Assembly (NCBI RefSeq): GCF_013032455.1
Contig: NZ_WQCF01000001.1
Span: forward strand, 744,001 to 808,000
Reading direction: 5' to 3'
DNA: 64,000 bases
Origin: Ruegeria atlantica
Lineage (GTDB): Bacteria > Pseudomonadota > Alphaproteobacteria > Rhodobacterales > Rhodobacteraceae
Both the position numbers and the translations under genes were made by a program. How positions within the stretch are numbered: the first letter of the stretch is position 1; each line of letters begins with the position of its first letter. Under the pieces are notes generated by a model that was not told where the DNA came from, made no database searches, and saw only the letters and a program-made list of their open reading frames with translations. This document shows, piece by piece, positions 37,760 to 46,844 of the stretch.

Positions 37760-39019
37760 ATGTTTCGGTTTTTCAAGGCGCGTCACGCCCAGTCTTCTCT
37801 GCCCTATCCTCATCCCGCGCAAGAATTGTGCGCTTTGGATGGGTCTGCAACGGCGACTTTGCCGGATAAAGGGCAACTGAATATTCCTCTTGGCGATATC
37901 CGGGCCGAAGACCTAGCTGCACACGAAACCATTGAACATGGTCGCAAGCTGGCAAGGCAGGATCAGTGGTCCGAACTGTCCCAACTGATGCGAAAGGCTG
38001 ATGAAGCGCGCGAGACGGCACCAGATGGTACGCCAATCGCGGACTTGCTGGCCTTTGGCGCCAGATCCGACGTTGTTCTCGCGGTTGAGCATGCGCTGGC
38101 TGACGTAAATGCTCTACGCGAATACGACCTGCTGAGCGGCATTTCCGAGCTTGAAGATGAAATGCGCGCGCATCCGGAGGATCCGATGATTACTCTGGTC
38201 GTTGCCTTGGCGCATATCGACCTGGCTTGGGCTTGGCGTGGGACAGCAACGAAGGCGACATTGCCGCCGCTGCACCAATCGCGCTGCGCAGCGCATTTTG
38301 ACCGGGCCGCGGCACTTTTGCCGAAATGCCGTGCGGTTGCTCCGAACAGCCCCATGGTCGCTGCAGCAGGATGTGCCCTGCTGGCGGGCCAGCGGAAATC
38401 CAACCTGCGTGTTGCGGACGAATACGAACGGCTGATCACGCTGGACCCGCAAAACCAGCGCCACATGCGGGCAATGGGCACGCATCTATTGCCGCGCTGC
38501 TTCGGCAGCTATGAAGAACTTGAGGTTCAGGCCCTGCGCAACGCCGCGCGCACCCAGGATATCTGGGGAGCCGGTGGATATACCTGGGTTCAGTTTGACG
38601 CCATCGCACTGGATGAAGAGGCCTGCGCACGGCTGGATGTGGAATACTTTCTGGAAGGCCTGCACGACATCCTGCATCGCCGACCAGACCAGCCGACCGT
38701 CAACATGCTGTCGGCCTATTGCGCCATCACGATTCAAAACGGGTTGGGCTTGAACGACAAGGCCGATCAGGTGCGTGCAGAAATTCATGAGGCGGCCAAT
38801 TGGCTGATCCGTGATCATTTGACCGAATTGCACCCGCTCCTCTGGGCTCATGCTGCAAACGGGTTCAACAACAGCGCCCGTATCAACTCGCCAGAGCGAT
38901 TCGCGGCTCGAGGCCATCGCGACGCGCTGCGGGCCATCGGTGATCTGTTTCGGGAAGAGCTGCGCAGCGGCATGGACGTGACGTTTACTCCGTCGGGGCT
39001 GCGCCTGTCTCAGCACTGA
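37760..39019 (+). CDS. Unrecognised 419-residue helical protein
   Basis: I do not recognise this protein. There is no signal peptide or membrane segment. It is mostly alpha-helical with a TPR-like rhythm: HGRKLARQDQWSELSQLMRK, LEDEMRAHPEDPMITLVVAL, HFDRAAALLPKCRAVAPNSP, EYERLITLDPQNQRHMRAMG. The latter three look like helix pairs with the P at the turn that TPRs have. The C-terminal third contains DVEYFLEGLHDILHRRPDQ and HPLLWAHAANGFNNSARINS. It stands alone: 125 bases after the membrane-protein gene and 70 before gatB. Codon use looks like that of its neighbours. A scaffold or adaptor role is a guess from the fold. Confidence 0.8.
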   Translation: MFRFFKARHAQSSLPYPHPAQELCALDGSATATLPDKGQLNIPLGDIRAEDLAAHETIEHGRKLARQDQWSELSQLMRKADEARETAPDGTPIADLLAFGARSDVVLAVEHALADVNALREYDLLSGISELEDEMRAHPEDPMITLVVALAHIDLAWAWRGTATKATLPPLHQSRCAAHFDRAAALLPKCRAVAPNSPMVAAAGCALLAGQRKSNLRVADEYERLITLDPQNQRHMRAMGTHLLPRCFGSYEELEVQALRNAARTQDIWGAGGYTWVQFDAIALDEEACARLDVEYFLEGLHDILHRRPDQPTVNMLSAYCAITIQNGLGLNDKADQVRAEIHEAANWLIRDHLTELHPLLWAHAANGFNNSARINSPERFAARGHRDALRAIGDLFREELRSGMDVTFTPSGLRLSQH

Positions 39020-39089
39020 TTCCCCCTTGCCCCTTTGGCGCGGCACGCCTAATACGCAGGCTTAAACTTCTGCGGAAATGAGGCGCGCC

Positions 39090-40601
39090 ATGCTCGACCT
39101 GACATACGAAATGCCCAAACCCAAGACCATTGCCGGGGCCAAGCACGACTGGGAACTGGTGATCGGGATGGAGGTGCATGCTCAGGTCTCATCCAATGCC
39201 AAGCTGTTCTCGGGCGCGTCGACCCAATTCGGGGCCGAACCGAACTCGAACGTGGCTTTCGTGGACGCGGCGATGCCCGGCATGTTGCCCGTAATTAACG
39301 AGTTTTGCGTTGAGCAGGCCGTACGCACTGGTCTGGGCCTGAAAGCGGATATCAACCTGAAATCGGCGTTTGACCGCAAGAATTACTTCTACCCCGACCT
39401 GCCGCAAGGCTATCAGATCTCCCAGCTGTACCACCCCATCGTGGGTGAAGGCGAAGTGCTGGTCGAGATGGGTGACGGCACCGCGCGTATGGTTCGCATC
39501 GAACGCATTCACATGGAACAGGACGCGGGCAAATCGATTCACGACATGGACCCGCATATGTCTTTCGTGGACCTGAACCGGACCGGCGTTTGCCTGATGG
39601 AGATCGTCAGCCGCCCCGATATTCGTGGCCCGGAAGAGGCCGCCGCTTATATCGCCAAGCTACGCCAGATCATGCGGTATCTGGGCACCTGTGATGGCAA
39701 CATGCAGAACGGCAACCTGCGCGCGGACGTGAACGTCTCGATCTGCCTGCCGGGCGCATATGAGAAGTATCAGGATACACAGGATTTCTCGCATCTGGGT
39801 ACACGTTGTGAGATCAAAAATATGAACTCGATGCGCTTTATCCAGCAAGCGATCGAGGTCGAGGCCCGTCGTCAGATCGCCATCGTCGAGGCTGGTGGCA
39901 AGATCGATCAGGAAACCCGCCTGTATGACCCGGACAAAGGCGAGACCCGCTCGATGCGGTCCAAGGAAGAAGCACATGATTATCGCTATTTCCCCGACCC
40001 CGACCTGCTGCCGCTGGAGATCGAGCAGGCGTGGGTTGACGACATCGCAAACAACCTGCCTGAGTTGCCGGACGACAAGAAAGCCCGCTTTATCAGCGAG
40101 TTTGGCCTGACCGACTATGACGCTTCGGTACTGACTGCCGAGGTGGAATCTGCCGCATATTTCGAAGAGGTCGCACAGGGCCGCAACGGCAAACTGGCCG
40201 CGAACTGGGTGATCAACGAACTGTTCGGTCGCCTGAAGAAAGAAGATCATGACATCACCGAGTCGCCGGTTTCTCCGGCACAGTTGGGTGGGATCATTGA
40301 CTTGATTTCATCCGATGCAATCTCGGGCAAGATCGCCAAGGATCTGTTCGAGATCGTCTATACCGAAGGCGGCGACCCGGCGCAGATCGTCGAAGAGCGT
40401 GGCATGAAACAGGTGACCGATACCGGAGCCATCGAATCCGCTCTGGATGAGATTATCGCCGCCAATCCAGCGCAGGTTGAAAAGGCCAAGGTGAACCCGA
40501 AACTGGCGGGCTGGTTTGTAGGGCAAGTAATGAAAGCCACCGGCGGCAAGGCCAACCCAAAGGCCGTGAACGAGCTGGTGAGCAAAAAGCTGGGTTCTTA
40601 A
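39090..40601 (+). CDS. gatB: Aspartyl/glutamyl-tRNA amidotransferase subunit B
   Basis: 503 residues. [24 protein letters not shown] begins the GatB/E catalytic domain; [60 protein letters not shown] and [16 protein letters not shown] follow. The C-terminal YqeY-like helical tail ([20 protein letters not shown]) is complete. It transamidates mischarged Glu-tRNA(Gln)/Asp-tRNA(Asn) with GatA and GatC, which are not adjacent. The ATG at 39090 is preferred because GAGG lies 6 bases upstream; that GAGG overlaps an in-frame ATG at 39078, the same arrangement seen at the iorA start. A strong terminator follows. Confidence 0.96.
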   Translation: MLDLTYEMPKPKTIAGAKHDWELVIGMEVHAQVSSNAKLFSGASTQFGAEPNSNVAFVDAAMPGMLPVINEFCVEQAVRTGLGLKADINLKSAFDRKNYFYPDLPQGYQISQLYHPIVGEGEVLVEMGDGTARMVRIERIHMEQDAGKSIHDMDPHMSFVDLNRTGVCLMEIVSRPDIRGPEEAAAYIAKLRQIMRYLGTCDGNMQNGNLRADVNVSICLPGAYEKYQDTQDFSHLGTRCEIKNMNSMRFIQQAIEVEARRQIAIVEAGGKIDQETRLYDPDKGETRSMRSKEEAHDYRYFPDPDLLPLEIEQAWVDDIANNLPELPDDKKARFISEFGLTDYDASVLTAEVESAAYFEEVAQGRNGKLAANWVINELFGRLKKEDHDITESPVSPAQLGGIIDLISSDAISGKIAKDLFEIVYTEGGDPAQIVEERGMKQVTDTGAIESALDEIIAANPAQVEKAKVNPKLAGWFVGQVMKATGGKANPKAVNELVSKKLGS

Positions 40602-40625
40602 GTCGATCAGAATTTACGTCATGGG

Positions 40626-40657
40626 CGGCAGGGGTTGCGAAAACCTCTGCCGTTTTT
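40626..40657 (+). terminator. Intrinsic terminator of gatB
   Basis: An 11-bp stem with one G-U pair (40626-40636 with 40642-40652), loop GCGAA, then TTTTT. It is 24 bases past the gatB stop. Confidence 0.92.
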
Positions 40658-40773
40658 GTCTGTGAATTGCATTTCAACGGCAGTTCCGGCGGAATTCGGC
40701 ATGTTTGTGATGATGACTTTCCCAAAATCCTCAACATGTTAGATTGTCAGGTATCGGCAACCGGGAATATCTG

Positions 40774-41184
40774 ATGCAGCGCTACGAATACAAAGTGATC
40801 CCCGCCCCTCAAAAAGGCACCAAAGCCAAGGCGGCGAAAAACGCCGAGGATCGGTTTGCGGCTTCGATTGAGCACGTGCTGAACCAGATGGGAGAAGACG
40901 GATGGGAATATCAGCGCGCAGAATTACTGCCTAGCGAAGAACGCTCGGGCCTGACCAGTTCGACGGTGAACTGGCGCAATGTTCTGGTCTTCCGGCGGAA
41001 AGTTGAAGTTACGTTTGCGACTACCCGAAGTCCATCAGAAACGCCCGAGGGCGTGGCTCTGGCGCAACCGGTGCCGGGCCCAGAGTCTGTTGTCGCCCCG
41101 GCTCCTATTTCGCAAGCGGTCAAAGAACCGCCACTGTCGCTGAAAGGTTCCGAGGCCAATATAGACCCTGAGGAAAAACCCTAA
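40774..41184 (+). CDS. DUF4177-type small protein
   Basis: 136 residues. The N-terminal part (MQRYEYKVIPAP, then GEDGWEYQRAELLPSEER and NVLVFRRKVE) has the compact beta-alpha-beta pattern of DUF4177 proteins, ending in the aromatic/basic VFRRK strand. The C-terminal 50 residues are low-complexity, rich in Pro, Ala, Ser and Glu, and probably disordered. No signal peptide. The ATG at 40774 has a weak GGGA upstream; a TTG at 40744 in the same frame is possible but less likely. Function unknown. Convergent with the GDCCVxC gene. Confidence 0.78.
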   Translation: MQRYEYKVIPAPQKGTKAKAAKNAEDRFAASIEHVLNQMGEDGWEYQRAELLPSEERSGLTSSTVNWRNVLVFRRKVEVTFATTRSPSETPEGVALAQPVPGPESVVAPAPISQAVKEPPLSLKGSEANIDPEEKP

Positions 41185-41206
41185 AGCCCAAGCAGGCCAC
41201 AAAGAT

Positions 41207-41431
41207 TCACGTGCAGCAGGATTTACCTTCTTGAATCGGGGGGCATGGCACAGTGCCAAAAGAACAATAAACGCAACAATCGCCTTCCAATGGTTTCAGA
41301 ACCGCATGGCACGACTTGCATTCGTAAAACCACTGGCACGCATCCGTTGGCATCACTTCAATCTCAACATGACCACACAATGGGCAGGTCAAAGCGGATT
41401 CTAATGTGATGGCATGTTTTTCTTCTGCCAT
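41207..41431 (-). CDS. GDCCVxC-domain small metal-binding protein
   Basis: 74 residues with nine cysteines. Ligand-like pairs are CPLCGH (N-terminal) and ECKSCH (middle), followed by the signature GDCCVYCSFGTVPCPPIQ and a CC near the end. This belongs to the small GDCCVxC family, in which some homologues place selenocysteine in the motif; here all positions are ordinary cysteine codons. Two zinc-ribbon-like knuckles are likely. Function unknown. It lies 44 bases downstream of bolA on the same strand, suggesting co-expression with an iron-sulfur/redox-related factor. Confidence 0.87.
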   Translation of the reverse strand: MAEEKHAITLESALTCPLCGHVEIEVMPTDACQWFYECKSCHAVLKPLEGDCCVYCSFGTVPCPPIQEGKSCCT

Positions 41432-41475
41432 TGCTTCCCTCTAACCCTATATTCCGCCTGTATATTTCAAGGATG

Positions 41476-41730
41476 TCAGCCGCCGATATCCAGCGCCAGG
41501 GCGTGTATTCGCGGAACGATGTCGCCCAGCGCCTTGTGCACTGCGCGGTGGCGAGCTACGCGAGATTGGCCCTCGAACGCGCTGGCACGAATGAAAACGT
41601 TGAAATGGCTCTCACCACCATCTTGGTATCCTGCGTGACCGCGATGGCTCTCGCTATCGTCAACCACCTTCAACTCGCGCGGATTGAATGCCGCATCAAG
41701 GGCTTTATGGATTTCATCGGCCACGGTCAT
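41476..41730 (-). CDS. bolA: BolA-family protein
   Basis: 84 residues. The BolA fold is recognisable in LKVVDDSESHRGHAGYQDGG (with the conserved His loop), ESHFNVFIRASAFEGQSRVA and RHRAVHKALGDIV. BolA proteins partner monothiol glutaredoxins in iron-sulfur handling; the loop His is a cluster ligand in those complexes. It is divergent from the J-domain gene across 108 bases, a neighbourhood (bolA, J-protein, cobS, cobT) seen in related bacteria. Confidence 0.93.
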   Translation of the reverse strand: MTVADEIHKALDAAFNPRELKVVDDSESHRGHAGYQDGGESHFNVFIRASAFEGQSRVARHRAVHKALGDIVPRIHALALDIGG

Positions 41731-41838
41731 TTTTTCGCTCAGCGGTAAAAAATTTACCGCTCCCCCTCTTCTACTTTCGGCTACTTAGACTAAACTGCTG
41801 CCTCCGAGTCGAAAAGATACCTTCGAGAGGTTCAGAGC

Positions 41839-42462
41839 ATGGTGAAGTCAGACCCCTTCGGATTCGATATGTCCGTTTCCAGCGCCAAGAAAAAGAACCC
41901 GCGCGGGCGCCGGGGCATGTCGGGTGCGTCGGAAACCTCGGTGCGAATCTGTGACCACGAGGGCTGTGAAGAGGCCGGAAAGTTCCGTGCGCCCAAAGCA
42001 CCCGACGTTCTGGATGATTTTTTCTGGTTCTGCCAGCAGCACGTGCGCGAATATAACCAGAAATGGAATTTCTTCGACGGCACGACCGAAGCAGAGTTGA
42101 ATGCGCAGCGATCCAAAGACAAAGTCTGGGAACGTGAGACAAAGCCCATGGGTGATCCCGAGGCACGTGCCTGGGCCCGTTTGGGCATCGAAGATCCGCA
42201 TCAGGTATTGGGCGAGAACGCAACCAAAAACCCCGGCCGCGCCAATTCAGGTGGTCGCCGCCTGCCCCCGACCGAACGCCGCGCAATCGAAATTCTCGAA
42301 GCTCAGGACAGCTGGTCCAAGGCCGAGGTGCGTAAGGCCTACAAAAAACTGATCAAGGTGTTGCACCCGGACATGAACGGGGGCGACCGCTCGCAGGAAG
42401 AACAGTTACAAGAGGTTGTCTGGGCCTGGGATCAGATCAAGGATAGCCGGAACTTCAAATAA
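41839..42462 (+). CDS. J-domain protein with N-terminal Cys/His motif
   Basis: 207 residues. The J-domain is at the C-terminus, unlike DnaJ: SWSKAEVRKAYKKLIKVLHP contains the HPD triad (HPDMNGGDR) and ends in EEQLQEVVWAWDQIKD. The N-terminal half has CDHEGCEE and WFCQQHVREYNQKWNFFDG, giving a C-x4-C ... C-x2-H set that could bind zinc. It would recruit DnaK/Hsp70 to a particular client. In relatives it neighbours cobS and cobT, so a link to assembly of the cobaltochelatase is a reasonable inference. ATG at 41839 with GAGAGG upstream. Confidence 0.88.
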   Translation: MVKSDPFGFDMSVSSAKKKNPRGRRGMSGASETSVRICDHEGCEEAGKFRAPKAPDVLDDFFWFCQQHVREYNQKWNFFDGTTEAELNAQRSKDKVWERETKPMGDPEARAWARLGIEDPHQVLGENATKNPGRANSGGRRLPPTERRAIEILEAQDSWSKAEVRKAYKKLIKVLHPDMNGGDRSQEEQLQEVVWAWDQIKDSRNFK

Positions 42463-42470
42463 GCTTCGCT

Positions 42471-43358
42471 TTAATGTTGAAGCATGTCCTGCAGCGCTTG
42501 CGCTTCGGGACGTTTCAAGCAGCGCAAACTGGTTTGCGGCATTGGTGCGCCACTGCTCAACTCGGGAAAAAGCGCGTGCAGTTCGTCAAGGTATTCCCGG
42601 CCAAACGATCTTACCGCTCTATCGCCAAGATACAGGCTTTCGCTCTGCAAGCCATGTGATGTCAGAATGGCGTGCCGTTCACAGGCAATGTGATAGTACG
42701 TAACGGCTTCGTCCTTCTGCAATTGGCGGATCGTATCATTATTGACCAAGTGAATCGCGGCAGAAAAAACCATCGGTTCGCCAAACAGCAACTCGGCACG
42801 CCAACCTTCAATAACGATCCGATGTTGCGGGGACACGTACAGATCACGATCCGGCAAGCCTTTGCCCAGCGCGTCACGCGTGATCAATACGGGCCGGAAT
42901 TTTGACTGGAGGCGTAAAGTCTGAGCACTGAGCGTTCGGTTACCAATCCAGATTATCGGCAGTGTCTGGCCGTTGGACACACAAACCCTGTCGCCAACCT
43001 CCAATTCTTCGACTGGTCGCGGGCCTGTGTCAGTTTCGATCAAAGTACCAGCGACAAAACACGGTGGGTTATCCGGGTTGAGGTCACCCTCGGTAATCTG
43101 CCAATTCCCGGTGCTCATCGAACTAGTGGGATCTTCTGTATTCCAAGCGTAAGTCTGCCCGCCTACCCGTATGAAATCCCCGGATTCGCTTGACCCCGAC
43201 CTGAAACCTTGCCCAAGGAATTCATATTCCTCAAACGTCAGCCCCCCATCAAACGAGATCATGTCACCATCAATAATGGCTGGCTGTGTCTCACCCTGAA
43301 CAACCAAGTCGCCCGGGCCAGTTACATTTACAGTGTGGAGAAGGACATCAAACGCCAT
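42471..43358 (-). CDS. Hint-domain (Hedgehog/intein-type) protein
   Basis: 295 residues. An N-terminal beta-rich part (about 1-105) precedes a Hint domain starting at PCFVAGTLIETDTGPRPVEE, LEVGDRVCV and continuing through LYVSPQHRIVIEGWRAELLF, HLVNNDTIRQL and YYHIACERHAILTSHGLQSE. The conserved Cys and the HRI/H-A-I histidines of self-processing domains are present. Such proteins are common in Rhodobacterales, sometimes attached to secreted or surface proteins; no classical signal peptide is visible. The ATG at 43358 is weakly supported. It sits inverted between the J-protein gene and cobS, in a region that is otherwise collinear in relatives. Autoproteolysis is inferred from family only. Confidence 0.85.
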   Translation of the reverse strand: MAFDVLLHTVNVTGPGDLVVQGETQPAIIDGDMISFDGGLTFEEYEFLGQGFRSGSSESGDFIRVGGQTYAWNTEDPTSSMSTGNWQITEGDLNPDNPPCFVAGTLIETDTGPRPVEELEVGDRVCVSNGQTLPIIWIGNRTLSAQTLRLQSKFRPVLITRDALGKGLPDRDLYVSPQHRIVIEGWRAELLFGEPMVFSAAIHLVNNDTIRQLQKDEAVTYYHIACERHAILTSHGLQSESLYLGDRAVRSFGREYLDELHALFPELSSGAPMPQTSLRCLKRPEAQALQDMLQH

Positions 43359-43785
43359 CACACGCACCGTGGATAATTGCGGCAATCAAAATAGGCATAC
43401 CATATTGTAGGGATGGCGCGAGCATACTCTTGCAGTAAGTTCTATTCTTCATCGCCCTCTCGCACAAACTCACTCACACAGAACCAATAGGGATAGTTTA
43501 CGAGAACTCAGGTGAACCCAAAATTAATATTTTTACTATCGCATCCATGAACTCAAAAAAGTCGGCATCGCTGTCACCCAATGCCAGCGACTGGCTGTTT
43601 CGCTACAGCCTGATGCAGGTCCGCGATGCAATTCTCGACTGACCCGCACACGATAAGGCCAGTTTCAAAGAAAGACTTGCCGACTTCATAACCTGCGCGG
43701 CTTTCCCTTGCCCTTGCCCGCAATATGTTGCACCACACACAGGTTCAAACCCGGCAATGCGGGCCATAGGATAAGGACAAGGCGA
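43359..43785. other. 427-base intergenic region between the Hint gene and cobS
   Basis: No gene is recognisable. It contains an AT-rich patch around 43510-43560 (GC clearly below the surrounding coding DNA), a 6-bp hairpin at 43593-43610 and a CCCTTGCCCTTGCCC run at 43705-43719. It must hold the promoters of both divergent genes, but no convincing -35/-10 pair was found. Confidence 0.5.
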
Positions 43786-44772
43786 ATGGCTGACGGATCG
43801 ATCGATATCAACGCAAAACCCACCGAGGAAATCTCGGTCCGTGACGTGTTCGGCATTGATACCAACATGGCTGTCAAAGGCTTCGCCGAACGCAGTGACC
43901 GGGTTCCGGCCATTGACCCGACCTACAAGTTCGACCCGGAAACAACATTGGCTATTCTGGCTGGTTTTTCTCATAACCGCCGCGTGATGATTCAAGGCTA
44001 CCACGGCACTGGTAAGTCTACACATATCGAACAGGTTGCCGCCCGTCTGAACTGGCCCGCCGTACGTGTGAACCTGGACAGCCATATCAGCCGGATCGAC
44101 CTTATCGGTAAGGACGCAATCAAGTTGCGCGATGGCAAGCAAGTCACCGAGTTCCACGAAGGCATCCTGCCATGGGCGCTGCGCAACCCCGTTGCCATCG
44201 TGTTCGATGAATATGACGCGGGCCGCGCAGACGTGATGTTCGTGATCCAGCGCGTGCTTGAGCATGACGGGAAACTGACTCTGCTGGACCAGAATGAAAT
44301 CATCACGCCGAACCCAAATTTCCGCCTGTTTGCCACCGCAAACACAGTCGGCCTGGGCGACACCACCGGCCTGTATCACGGTACGCAGCAAATCAACCAG
44401 GCGCAGATGGACCGCTGGTCTCTGGTCTCAACGCTGAACTACCTTAGCCACGATGCTGAGACGATGATCGTCCTGTCCAAGGCGCCGCATTACAACACCG
44501 CAGAAGGCCGCAAGAAAGTCAGCCAGATGGTAACAGTCGCCGATCTGACCCGGACTGCCTTTATGAACGGTGACCTTTCGACCGTGATGAGCCCCCGGAC
44601 CGTGATCAACTGGGCCCAGAATGCCGAAATTTTCCGCGACGTGGGCTATGCCTTCCGCCTGTCCTTCTTGAATAAATGTGACGAACTGGAGCGCCAGACT
44701 GTCGCCGAGTTCTATCAGCGCTGCTTTGACGAAGAACTGCCGGAAAGCGCGGCGAGCGTGAGCTTGGGGTAA
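43786..44772 (+). CDS. cobS: Cobaltochelatase subunit CobS
   Basis: 328 residues of the AAA+ MoxR-like branch. Walker A is [13 protein letters not shown] (71-83), Walker [11 protein letters not shown], sensor region [34 protein letters not shown] and [15 protein letters not shown] are family landmarks. With CobT it forms the ATPase ring that drives CobN to insert cobalt into hydrogenobyrinic acid diamide in aerobic B12 synthesis. The ATG at 43786 has AAGGACAAGG upstream; the frame is open further back without homologous sequence. cobN is not in the window. Confidence 0.95.
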   Translation: MADGSIDINAKPTEEISVRDVFGIDTNMAVKGFAERSDRVPAIDPTYKFDPETTLAILAGFSHNRRVMIQGYHGTGKSTHIEQVAARLNWPAVRVNLDSHISRIDLIGKDAIKLRDGKQVTEFHEGILPWALRNPVAIVFDEYDAGRADVMFVIQRVLEHDGKLTLLDQNEIITPNPNFRLFATANTVGLGDTTGLYHGTQQINQAQMDRWSLVSTLNYLSHDAETMIVLSKAPHYNTAEGRKKVSQMVTVADLTRTAFMNGDLSTVMSPRTVINWAQNAEIFRDVGYAFRLSFLNKCDELERQTVAEFYQRCFDEELPESAASVSLG

Positions 44773-44780
44773 CCCGCAGA

Positions 44781-44803
44781 ATTGCGCCCGTGCCGGGCGC
44801 AAT
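44781..44803 (+). terminator. Hairpin downstream of cobS
   Basis: A perfect 10-bp stem (44781-44790 with 44794-44803) and a 3-base loop, 8 bases past the cobS stop. The T-run ATATTTTT comes 13 bases later inside repeat copy C. It may act as an attenuator between cobS and cobT. Confidence 0.55.
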
Positions 44804-44836
44804 GCCTCCGGCGGGGATATTTTTAGCCAGATGAAG
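44804..44836 (+). repeat. Dispersed 3'-end repeat, copy C
   Basis: GCCTCCGGCGGG followed by GATATTTTTAGCCAGATGAAG, directly after the cobS hairpin and 58 bases before cobT. The core is identical to copy A; the GC block is shared with copy D. Confidence 0.8.
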
Positions 44837-44894
44837 GCGGATCCGGTTTCACGGTTGTTGAAATTTGGGGCCGCGATGTGAAAGGCTTGGGGAC

Positions 44895-46772
44895 ATGGCA
44901 CAGAAGAACGACAACCCTGCTGATCCGTTTAAGAAGGCTCTGGCTGAGGCCACAAAAGTTATGGCCGACGACCCGGATCTGTCGGTTAGCTATACCGTCG
45001 ACCCTTCGGGCTTGTCTGGCGAGTCGATGCGTTTGCCTCAGGTCTCACGCCGGATGACCCGTGAAGAAGTGCTGCTGGCACGTGGAACAGCGGACGCACT
45101 GGCATTGCAGCGCAAGTACCACGACGATGCGACGCATGCGCGCTATATCCCGCCGGGCGATATGGCACGAGATCTATATGAAGCGATGGAAGTTGCCCGT
45201 TGTGAGGCGATGGGCGCGCGGGATATGCCCGGCACCGCCTCAAATATCGACGTCAAGATCGGGCACGAAGCGATCCGGCGCGGCTATGATCAGTGTAAGC
45301 AGCCCGCAGATGCACCGCTTGCGGTTGCTGCCGGTTATCTGATCCGCCACTTGGCAACAGGGCGCGATCTGCCACCTGCTGCTGATAATATAATGAATCT
45401 GTGGCGCGGCTTCATTGAGGAACAGGCTGGCGGGACGCTGGAAAACCTTGATGAGATCCTCTCGGATCAGGCTGAGTTTGCCAAGTTCGCACGCCAGGTG
45501 ATCAAGGATCTGGGCTATGGCGACCAGCTGGGCGAAGACCCGGATGAGCTGGACCAGGAACAGGAAGATCAGGCCGAGGACGACGCTGAGGAACAGCCGG
45601 ACCCCGACAGCACCGGCCAGGATGATCAGGATGAACAGGACGCTGACGCCACGCCTGAGCAGACACAGGAAGAGCAACAGGACCAGTCTCAGGCGCAGGT
45701 CTCAATGGATGAGATGGCCGAGGACGAGATGGGCGATGAGGCAGAGATGCCTGACGGGGAAGCTCCTCTGGAACCCCCTGCCCCACAGCCTGCATCTGAG
45801 GCCGACCCGGACTATAAGGTCTATCTGGACACGCATGACGAAGAGATTGCGGCCGAGGATCTGGCCGAGCCTGCCGAGCTGGAGCGCCTTCGCGCCTATC
45901 TGGACCAGCAATTGGAGCCATTGAAGGGCGCTGTGAGCCGTCTGGCCAACAAGTTGCAGCGTCGTTTGCAGGCACAACAGAACCGCAGTTGGGAGTTCGA
46001 CCGCGAAGAAGGTATTCTGGATGCGGGCCGTCTGGCGCGTGTGGTTGCCAACCCGACCACTCCGCTGAGCTTCAAGGTCGAGAAAGACACCGAGTTCCGC
46101 GATACCGTGGTGACATTGCTGCTGGACAATTCCGGTTCGATGCGCGGGCGACCGATTTCCATTGCGGCCATCTGTGCGGATGTTCTGGCGCGGACGCTGG
46201 AGCGCTGCAATGTGAAGGTCGAGATTCTGGGCTTTACCACCCGTGCGTGGAAAGGCGGACTGGCGCGTGAGGCGTGGCTGAATGATGGCCGCCCGCAGCA
46301 GCCGGGACGTTTGAACGATCTACGCCACATCATCTACAAAGGCGCTGATGCGCCGTGGCGACGGGCGCGGCCAAACCTGGGTCTGATGATGAAAGAGGGC
46401 CTGCTGAAGGAAAACATCGACGGTGAGGCGCTTGAATGGGCGCATCGCCGGATGCTGGCGCGGCGCGAGCAGCGCAAAATCCTGATGGTGATTTCCGATG
46501 GCGCCCCGGTCGATGATTCAACTCTGAGCGTTAACCCGGCCAATTATCTGGAAAAACATCTGCGTGATGTGATCGCGATGGTGGAAAAGCGCAAGATGGT
46601 GGAGTTGCTGGCGATTGGTATCGGCCATGACGTGACGCGCTATTACGACCGTGCGGTAACGATCACGGATGTGGAACAACTGGCAGGCGCCATGACCGAG
46701 CAGCTGGCGGCGCTGTTTGACAGCGATCCACGTGCGCGGGCCCGCGTGATGGGCATGAAAAAGGCCAGCTAA
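44895..46772 (+). CDS. cobT: Cobaltochelatase subunit CobT
   Basis: 625 residues. The N-terminal helical part ([20 protein letters not shown]) leads to a long acidic, low-complexity linker near 215-330, rich in Asp, Glu and Gln. A C-terminal VWA domain follows with MIDAS motif [11 protein letters not shown] (DNSGS at 411-415) and [13 protein letters not shown]. CobT is the adaptor that pairs with the CobS AAA+ ring, as VWA/MoxR partners do. The ATG at 44895 is close behind GGGGAC; a TTG at 44865 is in frame but unlikely. The stop codon lies in the loop of a downstream hairpin. Confidence 0.95.
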   Translation: MAQKNDNPADPFKKALAEATKVMADDPDLSVSYTVDPSGLSGESMRLPQVSRRMTREEVLLARGTADALALQRKYHDDATHARYIPPGDMARDLYEAMEVARCEAMGARDMPGTASNIDVKIGHEAIRRGYDQCKQPADAPLAVAAGYLIRHLATGRDLPPAADNIMNLWRGFIEEQAGGTLENLDEILSDQAEFAKFARQVIKDLGYGDQLGEDPDELDQEQEDQAEDDAEEQPDPDSTGQDDQDEQDADATPEQTQEEQQDQSQAQVSMDEMAEDEMGDEAEMPDGEAPLEPPAPQPASEADPDYKVYLDTHDEEIAAEDLAEPAELERLRAYLDQQLEPLKGAVSRLANKLQRRLQAQQNRSWEFDREEGILDAGRLARVVANPTTPLSFKVEKDTEFRDTVVTLLLDNSGSMRGRPISIAAICADVLARTLERCNVKVEILGFTTRAWKGGLAREAWLNDGRPQQPGRLNDLRHIIYKGADAPWRRARPNLGLMMKEGLLKENIDGEALEWAHRRMLARREQRKILMVISDGAPVDDSTLSVNPANYLEKHLRDVIAMVEKRKMVELLAIGIGHDVTRYYDRAVTITDVEQLAGAMTEQLAALFDSDPRARARVMGMKKAS

Positions 46773-46782
46773 GGCTGGCCTT
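46761..46782 (+). terminator. Hairpin overlapping the cobT stop codon
   Basis: A perfect 9-bp stem (46761-46769 with 46774-46782). The left arm encodes the last three residues (K-A-S) and the TAA lies in the 4-base loop. It is followed at once by repeat copy D. Confidence 0.5.
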
Positions 46783-46815
46783 GCCTCCGGCGGGAGTATT
46801 TTCAAAAAGATGAAG
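46783..46815 (+). repeat. Dispersed 3'-end repeat, copy D (diverged)
   Basis: GCCTCCGGCGGG then AGTATTTTCAAAAAGATGAAG. The GC block is identical to copy C; the core has drifted in the middle but keeps the T-run and AGATGAAG end. Confidence 0.65.
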
Positions 46816-46844
46816 GGGTAAACCCCGCATAGGAGAGGTCCGAG

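Noticed and set aside
43705-43719. CCCTTGCCCTTGCCC run as a functional repeat
   Set aside because: Only two and a half units; likely chance in a GC-rich spacer.
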